A DNA stretch of 64,000 bases from Paenibacillus sp. FSL A5-0031. Its GTDB lineage: Bacteria > Bacillota > Bacilli > Paenibacillales > Paenibacillaceae. Position 1 is the first letter of the stretch. The number at the start of each line of letters is the position of its first letter. Below are positions 24,405 through 33,743 of this stretch, in pieces. Where the stretch lies: positions 93,719 through 157,718 of the forward strand of contig NZ_MRTD01000017.1 in the NCBI RefSeq assembly GCF_001956295.1, in the 5' to 3' direction. Both the position numbers and the translations under genes were made by a program. The notes under the pieces were generated by a model. The model saw only the letters and a program-made list of their open reading frames with translations, was not told the DNA's origin and did not search any database.

Positions 24405-26087
24405 ATGCAAACCTTTATGAAGGATCGGTTAGGATGGTTTGTCAGTATCATCCTATTCATCCTCGTCTTATATCCCTTGGCGGCAGTCATTATTCAAGTC
24501 CTGCTGCCTGGGGTTTTCTTCGGCAATTGGCAACTCGGGGATCTTGCGCTGCTGCTCGAAATATTCAAGCGTCCCTTATGGCAAAAATCACTCGAAAATT
24601 CCGTTGTGCTTGGACTTGGAACGACGGTGCTCGCTACGATTCTCGGCGGTGTACTGGCAACGATACGCGCCAACTGGTCATTTCCAACAGCTAAGCTGCT
24701 GGATGCCTCGGTTTGGCTGCTCATTATTACACCTTCGTTTATTTTAGCGCAGGGCTGGGTGCTGTTTGCTGCCGGAGGCGGCATCGCTGTTAACCTGCTC
24801 GGCTGGCACTGGGTTACGAGCGCTGTTTTTCAGCCTGCCGGACTTATTTTTATTATGACTTTAAGCAAATTTCCGTTCGCCTATTTGAGTGTTCATGCGG
24901 CGATGGAGTGGAAGGTTGATCAGCTGTCTCACGCAGCTCGCCTATCCGGAGCATCTGCTTTCACGGTATGGCGTACGATCCAAGCGCCTCTACTTATGCC
25001 AGCCGTTTGGGCTGGAGCAGCGCTTGTCTTTATGGATACAATCGGCGATTTCGGGCTTCCTGCATCGATTGCCGCTGTTTATCGTTTTCCGACGTTGCCT
25101 TACTCTATTTACTCAGCAATCTACACATCGCCCATACGATTCGATATGGCAGGCGTCCTGTCCTTTTATCTCGTATTGTTAATCGGTATTGCGATGTTCG
25201 TCCAATTTTATGCGATGCGCCGCTCGCGCTTTGATTTCTTATCGGCACGGGCGCAGCGGTCTGTACCGAAGCCGGCTGGAAAGTTTGCTGTGCTTCTTAC
25301 CACACTAAACTTGTTATTTCTTGCCGTAGTCATCGGCATTCCGATAGGCGCAAACGTACTGATGTCCATATTCAAAACACAGTCAGGCGGTATGAAGCTA
25401 GCGAATCTCACCTTGGAGCATTACCGGGAATTGTTCCATAGCTCAAGCACGCTGCTGAAGGGTTTGTCCCATTCCTTAATGATCGCTGGAGTCGCTGCTC
25501 TGCTTGGCCTCTTGTTCGGACTGTGCGTCGCTTATGTCTTAACCTATTCACAGTTCAAATTTAAACGAACGATTGAGGTGTTCTCTGTCGTCACGCTTGC
25601 TGTTCCCGGCGTCGTGCTGGGCATTGGGTATATTTTCGTCTGGAATCAAAAATGGCTCGATTCAATAGGCTTGCTCCTGTACGGAACGCCTTGGATTCTT
25701 GTGCTTGCCGCAATCGCCGGCGCTATTCCCGTCATTACGAGATTGATGGTCGGCGCAATGGCGAAAGTACCGCTTAGCCTGCTTACTGCCGCGCAGCTGC
25801 AAGGGGGTACGCTCGCAAGCCGCGTCCGTTTCATACTTGTCCCTTTAATACGCGGCGCTTTGCTCTCTGCGGGCCTTGCTGCATTTGGCTCCAGCGTGTT
25901 TGACTTAGCGGTGAATTCGATCCTGTTCCCGCCAAACTTCCTTACGCTGCCTGTTACGATCAACAAGGCATTTGAGGATTTGGATTTTGGTTATGCTTCA
26001 GCGGCAACCGTCGTTGGATCATTTATCGTTATTATGATTATTTTGGCGGTTGAGCTCATGCTCCGCCGCAAGGAGGCAAATACATGA
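24405..26087 (+). CDS. ABC transporter permease with two fused permease domains (FbpB/ThiP type)
   Basis: This 560-residue protein contains two MetI-like permease domains in one chain, each with about six helices, as in FbpB/SfuB/ThiP and PhnU-type importers. The first domain has an EAA-type loop near QLSHAARLSGASAFTVWRTI. The second has one near PLSLLTAAQLQGGTLASRVR. The start lies 3 bp after the binding-protein stop, and the end overlaps the ATPase start by 4 bp (ATGA), so the operon is tightly coupled. An alternative start is ATG 24417. Ligand unknown. Confidence 0.92.
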   Translation: MQTFMKDRLGWFVSIILFILVLYPLAAVIIQVLLPGVFFGNWQLGDLALLLEIFKRPLWQKSLENSVVLGLGTTVLATILGGVLATIRANWSFPTAKLLDASVWLLIITPSFILAQGWVLFAAGGGIAVNLLGWHWVTSAVFQPAGLIFIMTLSKFPFAYLSVHAAMEWKVDQLSHAARLSGASAFTVWRTIQAPLLMPAVWAGAALVFMDTIGDFGLPASIAAVYRFPTLPYSIYSAIYTSPIRFDMAGVLSFYLVLLIGIAMFVQFYAMRRSRFDFLSARAQRSVPKPAGKFAVLLTTLNLLFLAVVIGIPIGANVLMSIFKTQSGGMKLANLTLEHYRELFHSSSTLLKGLSHSLMIAGVAALLGLLFGLCVAYVLTYSQFKFKRTIEVFSVVTLAVPGVVLGIGYIFVWNQKWLDSIGLLLYGTPWILVLAAIAGAIPVITRLMVGAMAKVPLSLLTAAQLQGGTLASRVRFILVPLIRGALLSAGLAAFGSSVFDLAVNSILFPPNFLTLPVTINKAFEDLDFGYASAATVVGSFIVIMIILAVELMLRRKEANT

Positions 26088-27268
26088 CATCGACTGCGAT
26101 TCAGCAAAGGTATGACGAGGTAAATGAGCCTAAGCCAGCCGCTCTCAAACCGCTGCTTGCAGCATCTGGTTTAATGAAAAGCTACGGATCGTTTCAAGCG
26201 CTTAAAGGAATTTCTTTCGACATGCGTGAAGGCGAGATTATTAGCGTGCTTGGACCGTCAGGCTGCGGCAAGTCGACGCTGCTCCAGCTCGTCGCTGGCT
26301 TATCGAAGCCAGATGGCGGCCAGCTTAAGCTGGGCGATGAGATTATCGCCTCTCCGTCCGTCATGATGCCCCCTGAGAAACGCGGGGTTAACATGGTGTT
26401 TCAGGACTATGCGCTGTGGCCGCATATGAATGTGTTCGATAACATCGCTTATGGGCTGCATAGAAGCAAGATGGCACGGGCGGATATTCAGCAGCGCGTT
26501 CAGGAGCTGCTGGCGATGCTACATCTTGAAGGGCTTGAGCGCAGGCTGCCACCGCAGCTCTCTGGCGGCCAGCAGCAGCGGGTCGCTATTGCGAGGGCAA
26601 TTGCCACTAGGCCGAAGCTGATGCTGCTCGATGAGCCGCTCTCCAACCTTGATATGCGGCTTCGCGTAGAAATGCGTACCGAGATGGCGTATTTATTCCG
26701 CCAATTAGGCATGAGCGTTTTCCATGTTACGCATGACCCGGAGGAAGCTTTCGCTATGGCCGATCGGCTGCTTATTTTGCGCAATGGGCAAATTGATCAG
26801 ATGGGCACGCCGCAGCAATGCTTCACGCGTCCGGCCAGCCGCTGGGCAGCTTCTTTGCTTGGAGCAATTAACGGCTTGCGCGGCGAAGTCATAAACGGAG
26901 ACAGCGGCAGCGCTGTCCGCATCGGCTCATCGATCATTCACGGTTTGCTCGCGCCAGAGCAGCAGAACCTAAGTGACCATTCGCAAGCGATCATTATGTT
27001 CCGTCCTGAGGAAGCTGAGGTCATCGAGCGAAGAGACGCCGCAGCCGTGCTTTCATTAGCTTCACCGCAGGAGCGGACAGACAATACGATTCAGCTTCAA
27101 GTGCTTCACTGTACCTTTGAAGGCAATCGCTGGCGTGCAGTTGCACAAACGAGCTGCGGACAGAAGGTATATCTAGTGCTCGCAGTCCCGTTAGAGGCCG
27201 GCGAGCATGTAACGATAAAGCTAGCCATTCGCTCTGCTTTCATTTACCCGAATGAAGAAGAAAGGTAG
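26084..27268 (+). CDS. ABC transporter ATPase (PotA/FbpC-like, with C-terminal TOBE-type region)
   Basis: This 394-residue ATPase has Walker A GPSGCGKST at residues 57-65, Q-loop FQDYALWPH, signature LSGGQQQR near 159, Walker B LMLLDEPLSNLD near 180 and the switch His in HVTHDPEEA. About 140 residues after the nucleotide-binding domain form a regulatory, OB/TOBE-like region. The start overlaps the permease stop by 4 bp and is preceded by AAGGAGG. It powers the importer encoded just upstream. This is the only complete ABC importer in the window; the sugar-type ones lack an ATPase. Confidence 0.93.
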   Translation: MTSTAIQQRYDEVNEPKPAALKPLLAASGLMKSYGSFQALKGISFDMREGEIISVLGPSGCGKSTLLQLVAGLSKPDGGQLKLGDEIIASPSVMMPPEKRGVNMVFQDYALWPHMNVFDNIAYGLHRSKMARADIQQRVQELLAMLHLEGLERRLPPQLSGGQQQRVAIARAIATRPKLMLLDEPLSNLDMRLRVEMRTEMAYLFRQLGMSVFHVTHDPEEAFAMADRLLILRNGQIDQMGTPQQCFTRPASRWAASLLGAINGLRGEVINGDSGSAVRIGSSIIHGLLAPEQQNLSDHSQAIIMFRPEEAEVIERRDAAAVLSLASPQERTDNTIQLQVLHCTFEGNRWRAVAQTSCGQKVYLVLAVPLEAGEHVTIKLAIRSAFIYPNEEER

Positions 27269-27277
27269 TCGATTCAT

Positions 27278-27940
27278 TTGTATAATCCAACAAAAACAGA
27301 CTCGCGTCTTTTAGCCATTGCAGATATACACGGTTATGAAGAAGAATTGCTGTTTTTGCTTCAAGAAGCAGCTTATAACCCGCACCATGATCGGCTTATT
27401 TTGCTGGGCGACTACATCGATGCCGATAGGCCCGCTACATGGGGCACGCTAGATACGATTCACCAGCTTATCAACGAAGGTGCACAGGCATTGCTCGGAA
27501 ATCAGGAGCTGCGACTTCTTGCATCCGCTGAGTCCAGCAGTGCGCTTCACCCGGAAACGAAAGAATGGCTGCACAAGCAATCATTGTATGTGGTAGTCGG
27601 CCAGTATTTATTCGTTCATGCAGGCATTCGGCCAGGTGTCCCTCTGCATGAGCAAAAAAAGAAGGACCTAACGGAAATTCGCGACGAGTTTATTTATACG
27701 CCTTTGCCTGATTCGGACGAGGCGCAGTCGTACACCATTATTTTTGGCCATACACCAACGTTCAAGCTGGATGCTTCTTCCCCTGGAGCCATATGGCAAG
27801 GAAATCGACGGCTCGCCATTGATACTGGGGCCAAGCATGGCTGTCGCTTAACACTGCTTGATGTCAGCAGCCTATTGAGCTATTCATGCTCGACTGCGCC
27901 AGAGAGCCGCGGCGGCGATTTCAAATTGCTTAAGCTCTAA
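27278..27940 (+). CDS. Metallophosphoesterase, PPP (serine/threonine phosphatase-like) family
   Basis: This 220-residue protein has ordered metal-binding motifs of the calcineurin-like superfamily: IADIHGYEEEL (D-x-H), LLGDYIDAD (G-D), LLGNQELRLL (in place of the usual GNHE) and later FVHAGIRPG and IIFGHTPTF. This order matches bacterial PPP-type phosphatases and ApaH-like enzymes. The GN-Q replacement of GNHE is unusual, because the His normally contributes to catalysis. The start is a TTG at 27278 with AAAGG upstream, 9 bp after the ATPase gene, so it belongs to the transport operon. It may remove phosphate from the imported compound; this is inference. Confidence 0.82.
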   Translation: MYNPTKTDSRLLAIADIHGYEEELLFLLQEAAYNPHHDRLILLGDYIDADRPATWGTLDTIHQLINEGAQALLGNQELRLLASAESSSALHPETKEWLHKQSLYVVVGQYLFVHAGIRPGVPLHEQKKKDLTEIRDEFIYTPLPDSDEAQSYTIIFGHTPTFKLDASSPGAIWQGNRRLAIDTGAKHGCRLTLLDVSSLLSYSCSTAPESRGGDFKLLKL

Positions 27941-27954
27941 TCCATCTAACACAC

Positions 27955-27998
27955 AAAAAAAGCGCTGCCCGTATGCATTTACGGGTCAAGCGCTTTTT
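27955..27998. terminator. Bidirectional terminator between convergent genes
   Basis: AAAAAGCGCT..CCCGT pairs with ACGGG..AGCGCTTTTT. It ends the ABC importer operon and the DUF2500 gene on the opposite strand. Confidence 0.88.
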
Positions 27999-28004
27999 CT
28001 CTTT

Positions 28005-28418
28005 TTAAATAGAGCTGTTTATATTACTATTTCGTTCAAAAGCAACGATCCAATCCCCTTGGACTGCCGCATAACCTGTGTCACCCTCAACAACCAAGCC
28101 GTACAAATTTTTGACGTCTACATATTCCTTGCGAGTGCCATTATCGAATTCAAGCGTGATGTAATAATACGTACGGGATGAATTGCTGGTATGCCCCACT
28201 CCATCGTGGTTGTGGTGATTCGTATGATGGCGAACGTCAATGCGCTTGGCTACAACGCGCGCGTAAGTCGTTTCTTTTGGCGCGGTCGAATTTTTGAAAT
28301 ATTTAACAATGCTAAAAATAATGCCGCCAATAACGAGCACGAATACAATCATTATAAATATAGGAACCATCGTAAACATAATTCCTCCGCCTGGAGGGCC
28401 GAATCCAAATCCATTCAC
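28005..28418 (-). CDS. DUF2500-family membrane-anchored protein
   Basis: This 137-residue protein has a Gly/Phe-rich start, one strong membrane helix (about residues 15-40), a short basic linker and a soluble domain. The domain contains ARVVAKRIDVRHH, YYYITLEFDNGTRKEYVDV and DTGYAAVQGDWIVAFER, which is the pattern of DUF2500. A His-rich stretch (HHTNHHNHDG) may bind metal. Function of the family is not known. The start codon has only a weak ribosome binding site. Confidence 0.82.
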   Translation of the reverse strand: MNGFGFGPPGGGIMFTMVPIFIMIVFVLVIGGIIFSIVKYFKNSTAPKETTYARVVAKRIDVRHHTNHHNHDGVGHTSNSSRTYYYITLEFDNGTRKEYVDVKNLYGLVVEGDTGYAAVQGDWIVAFERNSNINSSI

Positions 28419-28590
28419 AAACCATCACATCCAATCTTTTCTTTTCATGTCATTAATTTTACTATTAATACGTTCTTCCGACTAGAATGATGCGGTATAG
28501 GCTGCAAAAGCTGAGGTTAATTAATAAAAAGGAAGGGAGTAACGAAGTGGATTGTTGGGGCTTAATAGAGTTAGGAGATAGGATCACGCA

Positions 28591-28640
28591 GAAAAGAGCG
28601 GCTGGACGCTGCGCACGTCGGAAAGCTGGATAGCCGCTCA
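28591..28640 (-). terminator. Terminator after thpR (minus strand)
   Basis: Read on the minus strand, GAGCGGCT pairs with AGCCGCTC around a 28-nt loop and is followed by TTTTCT. Confidence 0.5.
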
Positions 28641-28674
28641 GCGGGATCATTTTTATTTTGACAGCAGTTAAGCC

Positions 28675-29223
28675 TCATTCCTGCATATGTAACGGAAAAC
28701 GATCGATGATCTCGTACATAGGAGACTCGTTCATATGGGTGAGCATGAGCACAAATTGATCGATTTCCCAGCTGAACGATGAGGCAATAGACGTCGCTGC
28801 TTCAATCGGCATTCGATTAGCGTCAGCGAATCCTTTGGCAAGCGTGATATGCGGCGCGTAGGTACGATCGTCTGGAATGAAGCCTACTGAACTCGTTGCC
28901 CGAATAATCTCCTCGTGAAGAGTGGACAGTTCCTTTAAATTTCCGCTAACAGCACCCCATAGAACACGTGGAGCAGCGGGCGGGCCAAATGTTCCGATTC
29001 CACTCCAAGTTAAGGAAAAAGCATTTGCTCTTACTTTTTTTAGAGCGGCTGCCAGCTCTTCAAGCTGAGCAGCCGAAGTGTCGCCTAGAAACTGAAGCGT
29101 AATATGGTAATCGCTCGGATGCGTCCATTTACGGAAAGGCAGCGTATGTTTATGATCTTCTGCCCAGCTTTCCAGCTCCTTGGACACAGATGGTGATACA
29201 GGTATAGCGACGAACAAGCGCAT
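28675..29223 (-). CDS. thpR: RNA 2',3'-cyclic phosphodiesterase / 2'-5' RNA ligase
   Basis: This 182-residue protein of the 2H phosphoesterase superfamily has the two required HxT motifs: HITL at His40 and HITL at His125, with RLFVAIPV at the start. It is the normal length for ThpR. ATG 29223 follows AGGAGGG; an upstream frame of 16 residues lacks family character. The family hydrolyses 2',3'-cyclic phosphate RNA ends and can ligate tRNA halves in vitro. It stands alone on the minus strand, downstream of the SgrR-like gene, with a 94-bp gap. Confidence 0.92.
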   Translation of the reverse strand: MRLFVAIPVSPSVSKELESWAEDHKHTLPFRKWTHPSDYHITLQFLGDTSAAQLEELAAALKKVRANAFSLTWSGIGTFGPPAAPRVLWGAVSGNLKELSTLHEEIIRATSSVGFIPDDRTYAPHITLAKGFADANRMPIEAATSIASSFSWEIDQFVLMLTHMNESPMYEIIDRFPLHMQE

Positions 29224-29317
29224 TATTTTTTCCCTCCTAATCTCAGTATGCAGCCATAACACACGGAACATTCATTATGCACGTCAGATCTGGCCTTTTT
29301 TTCCATTTTAAATATTT

Positions 29318-31102
29318 CTAAGTAAACCAAATATCGCGGAAGCGTACCCAGCCCAGCGATTCCAATGAAATGCCGCGCACGGAAGGATGGAACGCGGTTT
29401 TCAAATGTTTACGGTAGAGGAAAAACAAGCTGTGCCTGGCTTTGAGCTGAGCCTCTATGTCTATGAATATCGCTTCTCGGCGTGCTCGATCCGGCTCGCC
29501 CAATATCATCTGGATGCTGTGCTCCAGCATATCATGAACCTCGGGAAGCGCATGCTGCTGCATGCTTTTGTACAAATCAATTAGTCTGAGCTCGCGATGC
29601 TCGTCCAGCATGACTGCGAAAAGCAGCAGATCAGCGGACATGCGCGCTGTGCCTTTAAATTGCTCGGCAGGAATGAGGTTTATTTGCAGCGGAATGCCTG
29701 ATTTCGCATACACCTTCTGAATGATCTCTGCATCCGCTGCATACTGCGGAATCGTAGCTAGTACCAGCGGCTCGCCTTGATAGCCGGAGCTGGCAAGCGC
29801 TTGCTTGATTACGCTCCAATCAATGGGGGCTGCATCCAACGTTTCATCAATCTGGTTCAGCCAGAAGCTGTTAACTCCTTCAATGACATCTCCGGATAGC
29901 AGCTGCAAAAGCTCTGTCCGCTCGATAGCGAGGTTAATTGCCGCTCGTATGGCGGGGTTTGCCAGCAAGCCGTGCTTTTGTTCATTAACTGTGATGAATT
30001 TACAGGTCATGCCGGACTGTCTAACCTGCTGCCATCGTTCAGCTGCCATATCCGTTAGTCTCGCGTTGTGCATGATTTGAAACGATTGCAGCTCAGCGTG
30101 GTTTTCGCGCGTTGCCTCCTCGGCAACGGTCCACACTTCTACACGGTCGAGGAAAGCTCTGCCGCGGAAATAGGCAGCGAAAGCTTCCAATATCCAGACG
30201 CCTTGATCATTTCCGGTGAATCGAAACGGGCCTGTACCAATCGGTTTGCTGCCAAATTGCTCGCCAGCAGCCGAACAAGCATCTTGAGGTACGATAGAGG
30301 CGCGATTAGTCGTCAAAAAAGAGAGAAAAGCTTCGTTGCGCTCGGATAGTTGAATGCGAATGGTTGTGTCATCCGGTGTATCCATAGAAATGATGTTGGT
30401 GTAAGCCCAGCTGTAGAGCCCTTGTGGTGCCAGCCTTTTAAGCCGTTCAAGCGAATATTTGACGTCTGATGAATCCAGCTCACGGCCATGGTGGAACAGA
30501 ACGCCCTTGCGCAAATAGAAAGTCCAGCGCGTACGCGATTCATCAACCTCCCACGCATGGGCAAGCTGCGGCAAAATCTGCTCTCCCCTCGGATCGATGC
30601 GAACGAGCCCGTCAAATATTTGATTAACAAGGTGGGACTCGCCCGTGTAATGGATAGCTGCCGGATCTAGCGAATAGATGGTCTGCGGAAGCGGGAAGCG
30701 CAAAATATCTGTGCGCCGCTTGCCCTGCACCTCCGAATGAAATCCGAATTGACCAGAGAGCCATTCCTGAAACTGGTCGCGTAGCAAAGGCGCTTCTTCG
30801 ATTTGCTGGAGAAGCTCAAGCGCCGAATGCAAATCCTGCTTTTGCATCATTTCTTGCGCTTCCTCCAGCGCGACTTGTTCCTTGCTGACGAGGAAGGAGA
30901 GGGCAGAGCGATTGCCTCGTCCCCGCTTTGGCTCCCACACTAACCACTCTTCCTGCTGCATACGCTTCAATAAAAGTACCATATTCCGATGTGTGCAATC
31001 GAGCAAATTTGCGAGCTCCTGTGTTGTAACCTCGAAGGGGATATTCTCTTGAATACTCGGATATGAGCGCCTAAGCGCGAGATAATGCCTGCGGATTTTC
31101 AT
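29318..31102 (-). CDS. SgrR-like regulator: N-terminal HTH plus periplasmic-binding-protein-like domain
   Basis: This 594-residue cytoplasmic protein has an N-terminal winged HTH (TTQELANLLDCTHRNMVLLLKRM) and a short helical linker. A domain of the SBP_bac_5 (oligopeptide/nickel-binding) family follows: YSLDPAAIHYTGESHLVNQI, WTFYLRKGVLFHHGRELDSSDV. This layout is that of SgrR, the Escherichia coli sugar-phosphate stress regulator, and its Bacillus relatives. No signal peptide is present, so it binds ligand inside the cell. It is divergent from the DUF4173 membrane-protein gene (127-bp gap), a possible target. Ligand is unknown. Confidence 0.88.
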   Translation of the reverse strand: MKIRRHYLALRRSYPSIQENIPFEVTTQELANLLDCTHRNMVLLLKRMQQEEWLVWEPKRGRGNRSALSFLVSKEQVALEEAQEMMQKQDLHSALELLQQIEEAPLLRDQFQEWLSGQFGFHSEVQGKRRTDILRFPLPQTIYSLDPAAIHYTGESHLVNQIFDGLVRIDPRGEQILPQLAHAWEVDESRTRWTFYLRKGVLFHHGRELDSSDVKYSLERLKRLAPQGLYSWAYTNIISMDTPDDTTIRIQLSERNEAFLSFLTTNRASIVPQDACSAAGEQFGSKPIGTGPFRFTGNDQGVWILEAFAAYFRGRAFLDRVEVWTVAEEATRENHAELQSFQIMHNARLTDMAAERWQQVRQSGMTCKFITVNEQKHGLLANPAIRAAINLAIERTELLQLLSGDVIEGVNSFWLNQIDETLDAAPIDWSVIKQALASSGYQGEPLVLATIPQYAADAEIIQKVYAKSGIPLQINLIPAEQFKGTARMSADLLLFAVMLDEHRELRLIDLYKSMQQHALPEVHDMLEHSIQMILGEPDRARREAIFIDIEAQLKARHSLFFLYRKHLKTAFHPSVRGISLESLGWVRFRDIWFT

Positions 31103-31229
31103 GCAAATTACTCCTAACTCGAAAATATGAAATTTTCCAATTATAACTTACACTTTTTGTTCTTGTTTTCTAGGTTACAATAAAAGGAGTAATTTAACAA
31201 ATCCAGTTTAAAGATGGAGTGAGTGAAAA

Positions 31230-32735
31230 ATGAGAGATCCAGCACCATGGCAAAAAAGGTATGAGAAAATGCTTATTCTTGCCCTTCTGTTTGGTCTAGT
31301 CAGTCAATATTTGTTCGTAGGAGCAGCCGCAGGCATTTCGGTTATCGTGTTCATTTCCAGCTTTTATGGGTTGTTTTTCTATTCCATAAAGGGGAGGATG
31401 GGGGGCTTTGAGAAATGGCAAGGTCAAGCCCGATCTGGCTGGCTGCTGCTCATTCCAATCTTTTTACTGACGCTAACGTATGCGCTATATGATAACGGTC
31501 TGTTCCGCCAGCTGAATATGTTTGCATTGTTTGCGTTGATCATTTCTCAGACGGCGCTTATGACGAGCAGCAGTGTGAAGCCGTGGTACCGAGGCGTATT
31601 TTATACAGAGCTATTATTTCTGGCTTTAATTAAGCCGTTTGCTTTTATAGGCGTACCGTTTAACCTAGTTAATGATCGTTTGAGAGGAAAAGAGAAAGGT
31701 GAGAACTCGGCGAAAAGCAAGCTTGGAAAAATATCGCTAGGACTGCTCCTGTCCGCACCTATCCTTATTGTCGTTATTGCGCTGCTTGCTTCAGCGGATG
31801 AAATTTTCCTATCTTGGCTGCTTGAGATTCCGGGCGTCATGGATCGTTTCTCTTTGGGGGAGAGCATCTGGCGCATAATCGTAGCAGCAGTATTTGCCTT
31901 TTATGCTTTTTGCTACATATGGGGATTGCTCTTTAATAAGGCAACAGATACAACAAAAAACTTACCGACAGATACGCCGGGTGCTGCAATACAGCCAAAC
32001 GGACGTATCGAATTTGATCCCATCACTGCCGGGACGCTGCTTGTCAGTATTAATATCGTTTACGTGCTGTTTGTTATCATTCAGTTCTCTTATTTGTTCG
32101 GAGCAGCAAACGGTTTGCTGCCTGAGGGAGCTGCGTATGCCGAATATGCACGCAGAGGTTTTGCGGAATTAATTATGGTTGCACTTATTAACGTTTGCTT
32201 GCTTATGTGCGGTTTGCATCTCATTCGGCGCACTAGCGCAGCAGCGGAGTGGATCCGCAAGCTGTCTCTTACCGTGTTGATAGGCTGTACAATCATTATG
32301 CTTATTTCCGCTTACAGCAGGCTCTCTTTGTACGAGGAGGCTTATGGCTTCACACAGACAAGACTACTGGTTCATGGCTTTATGATTTATCTGGGCTTTT
32401 TGCTCGTCGTTGCATTGCTGCGTATATGGAAAGAGCATTTCTCGATGGGCAAGGTCTATATATGCATTTCTATTATTGCATTTGTTGTGATGAACTATAT
32501 CAACATAGATGCGCGGATTGCTGAGAACAATGGTGATCGCTACGAACGAACAGGTAAGATTGATATCGCTTATCTCGGTACGTTGTCCACAGATGCGGCG
32601 CCGGCGCTGCTAAAGCTGCAAGCGAAGCATCCAGAGTTAAAGGGGCTGAACGGAGTAATCAATAAGCTTCAGAATAAGGCCCATAAGCATAACAAGTGGC
32701 AATCTTGGAATCTATCGAAGCAACGGGCTAAATAA
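31230..32735 (+). CDS. DUF4173/DUF4153-family multi-pass membrane protein
   Basis: This 501-residue protein has about eleven hydrophobic helices, beginning with MLILALLFGLVSQYLFVGAA. It has the family-typical segment YLFGAANGLLPEGAAYAEYA, followed by RRGFAELIMVALINV. A soluble C-terminal tail (about residues 430-501) is hydrophilic and Lys-rich at its end. ATG 31230 follows GGAGTGAG. The function of DUF4173 is not established. It is divergent from the SgrR-like regulator and followed closely by an alpha/beta hydrolase, so it may lie in a small envelope operon. Confidence 0.82.
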   Translation: MRDPAPWQKRYEKMLILALLFGLVSQYLFVGAAAGISVIVFISSFYGLFFYSIKGRMGGFEKWQGQARSGWLLLIPIFLLTLTYALYDNGLFRQLNMFALFALIISQTALMTSSSVKPWYRGVFYTELLFLALIKPFAFIGVPFNLVNDRLRGKEKGENSAKSKLGKISLGLLLSAPILIVVIALLASADEIFLSWLLEIPGVMDRFSLGESIWRIIVAAVFAFYAFCYIWGLLFNKATDTTKNLPTDTPGAAIQPNGRIEFDPITAGTLLVSINIVYVLFVIIQFSYLFGAANGLLPEGAAYAEYARRGFAELIMVALINVCLLMCGLHLIRRTSAAAEWIRKLSLTVLIGCTIIMLISAYSRLSLYEEAYGFTQTRLLVHGFMIYLGFLLVVALLRIWKEHFSMGKVYICISIIAFVVMNYINIDARIAENNGDRYERTGKIDIAYLGTLSTDAAPALLKLQAKHPELKGLNGVINKLQNKAHKHNKWQSWNLSKQRAK

Positions 32736-32759
32736 TTGGAGAAAGGCAAGGTCGTTTGT

Positions 32760-33722
32760 ATGATGAAAATATCCCTTTTTGATCGTAGTATTCGACTTAT
32801 CCTCTCACTTGTCGGATTTCCACTGTTAATCATACAGTATTTGATAACGGTCTATGAGCAAAAAAAACATAAACCTACAGGGTGGCATGCCGACATCGGC
32901 TCACGCAAGCTGCATGTTACCGTCACTGGTCATGGTTCGCCAACGATTATTTTAGAAGCGGGGATGGGCGGTTGCTCGCTGGATTGGGTACTCGTTGCTC
33001 CGGCGCTTTCGACGAAGGCGAACGTGATTACTTATGATCGCGCAGGATTTGGCTGGAGTGAGGCGGTGCTTGATCTGCCTACTTGCAGCGCTTATGTTGA
33101 TGATTTGCGTTCACTGCTGAGAACGCTTGGCGCAGCTCCGCCCTATTTGCTAGTTGGCCATTCCTACGGAGGGATGATTATGAGGCTGTTCGCTTCGCGT
33201 TATCCTGAGGAAGTATGCGGCCTTGTTCTTGTTGATGCGACGCACGAGAGCCGCTATCTGCCGGAGCAAACAACCGCTGGCCGGCAAAAACAGCTGTTTA
33301 GCCACCGTTCTCAATATAGACTAGGTTATATGCTGGCGCCGCTTGGCATACCGAGATGGCTGAAGCAGCATATCGGCTCTAAGCGTTTGCCGGAAGAATG
33401 GCTGGCGCCAGTACGAGCATTAGGTTACAAAGCAAGTGCGTATAGGGCTGTCTATGCTGAGCTGCTTAGCACGACGGAAAGCAGCCTGCAATTAAAAGCT
33501 GCCGAGCCGCTTAAGCAGGATTTGCCTGTCATCGTATTAAGCGCAGGGAAACAGAATGAGGAATGGCAGCAGGGGCAGCGGAAGCTTACAAATTTGACCA
33601 AGCGCACGAATCAGATTATAGTCGAGGATAGCTGGCACTCTATTCATATTCATAGACCAGATGCTGTAATTCACGCTATTAATCGTTTATTAGATGAAAT
33701 AGATTTGTCTAGTTATCGCTAA
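32760..33722 (+). CDS. Alpha/beta hydrolase with N-terminal membrane segment
   Basis: This 320-residue protein has a hydrophobic N-terminal helix (IRLILSLVGFPLLIIQYLI) and an alpha/beta hydrolase domain. The oxyanion region is LEAGMGGCSLDWV, the nucleophile elbow is VGHSYGGMI, and an acidic residue lies in LVDATHESRYL. The final His is probably in SWHSIHIHRPD. ATG 32760 (or the next ATG) follows AAGG at suitable distance; a TTG at 32736 is less likely. It follows the DUF4173 gene by 24 bp and precedes a phosphoesterase gene by 21 bp, so the three are probably co-transcribed. Substrate unknown. Confidence 0.87.
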   Translation: MMKISLFDRSIRLILSLVGFPLLIIQYLITVYEQKKHKPTGWHADIGSRKLHVTVTGHGSPTIILEAGMGGCSLDWVLVAPALSTKANVITYDRAGFGWSEAVLDLPTCSAYVDDLRSLLRTLGAAPPYLLVGHSYGGMIMRLFASRYPEEVCGLVLVDATHESRYLPEQTTAGRQKQLFSHRSQYRLGYMLAPLGIPRWLKQHIGSKRLPEEWLAPVRALGYKASAYRAVYAELLSTTESSLQLKAAEPLKQDLPVIVLSAGKQNEEWQQGQRKLTNLTKRTNQIIVEDSWHSIHIHRPDAVIHAINRLLDEIDLSSYR

Positions 33723-33743
33723 AATGTAAGGAGTTTTGCAGTA

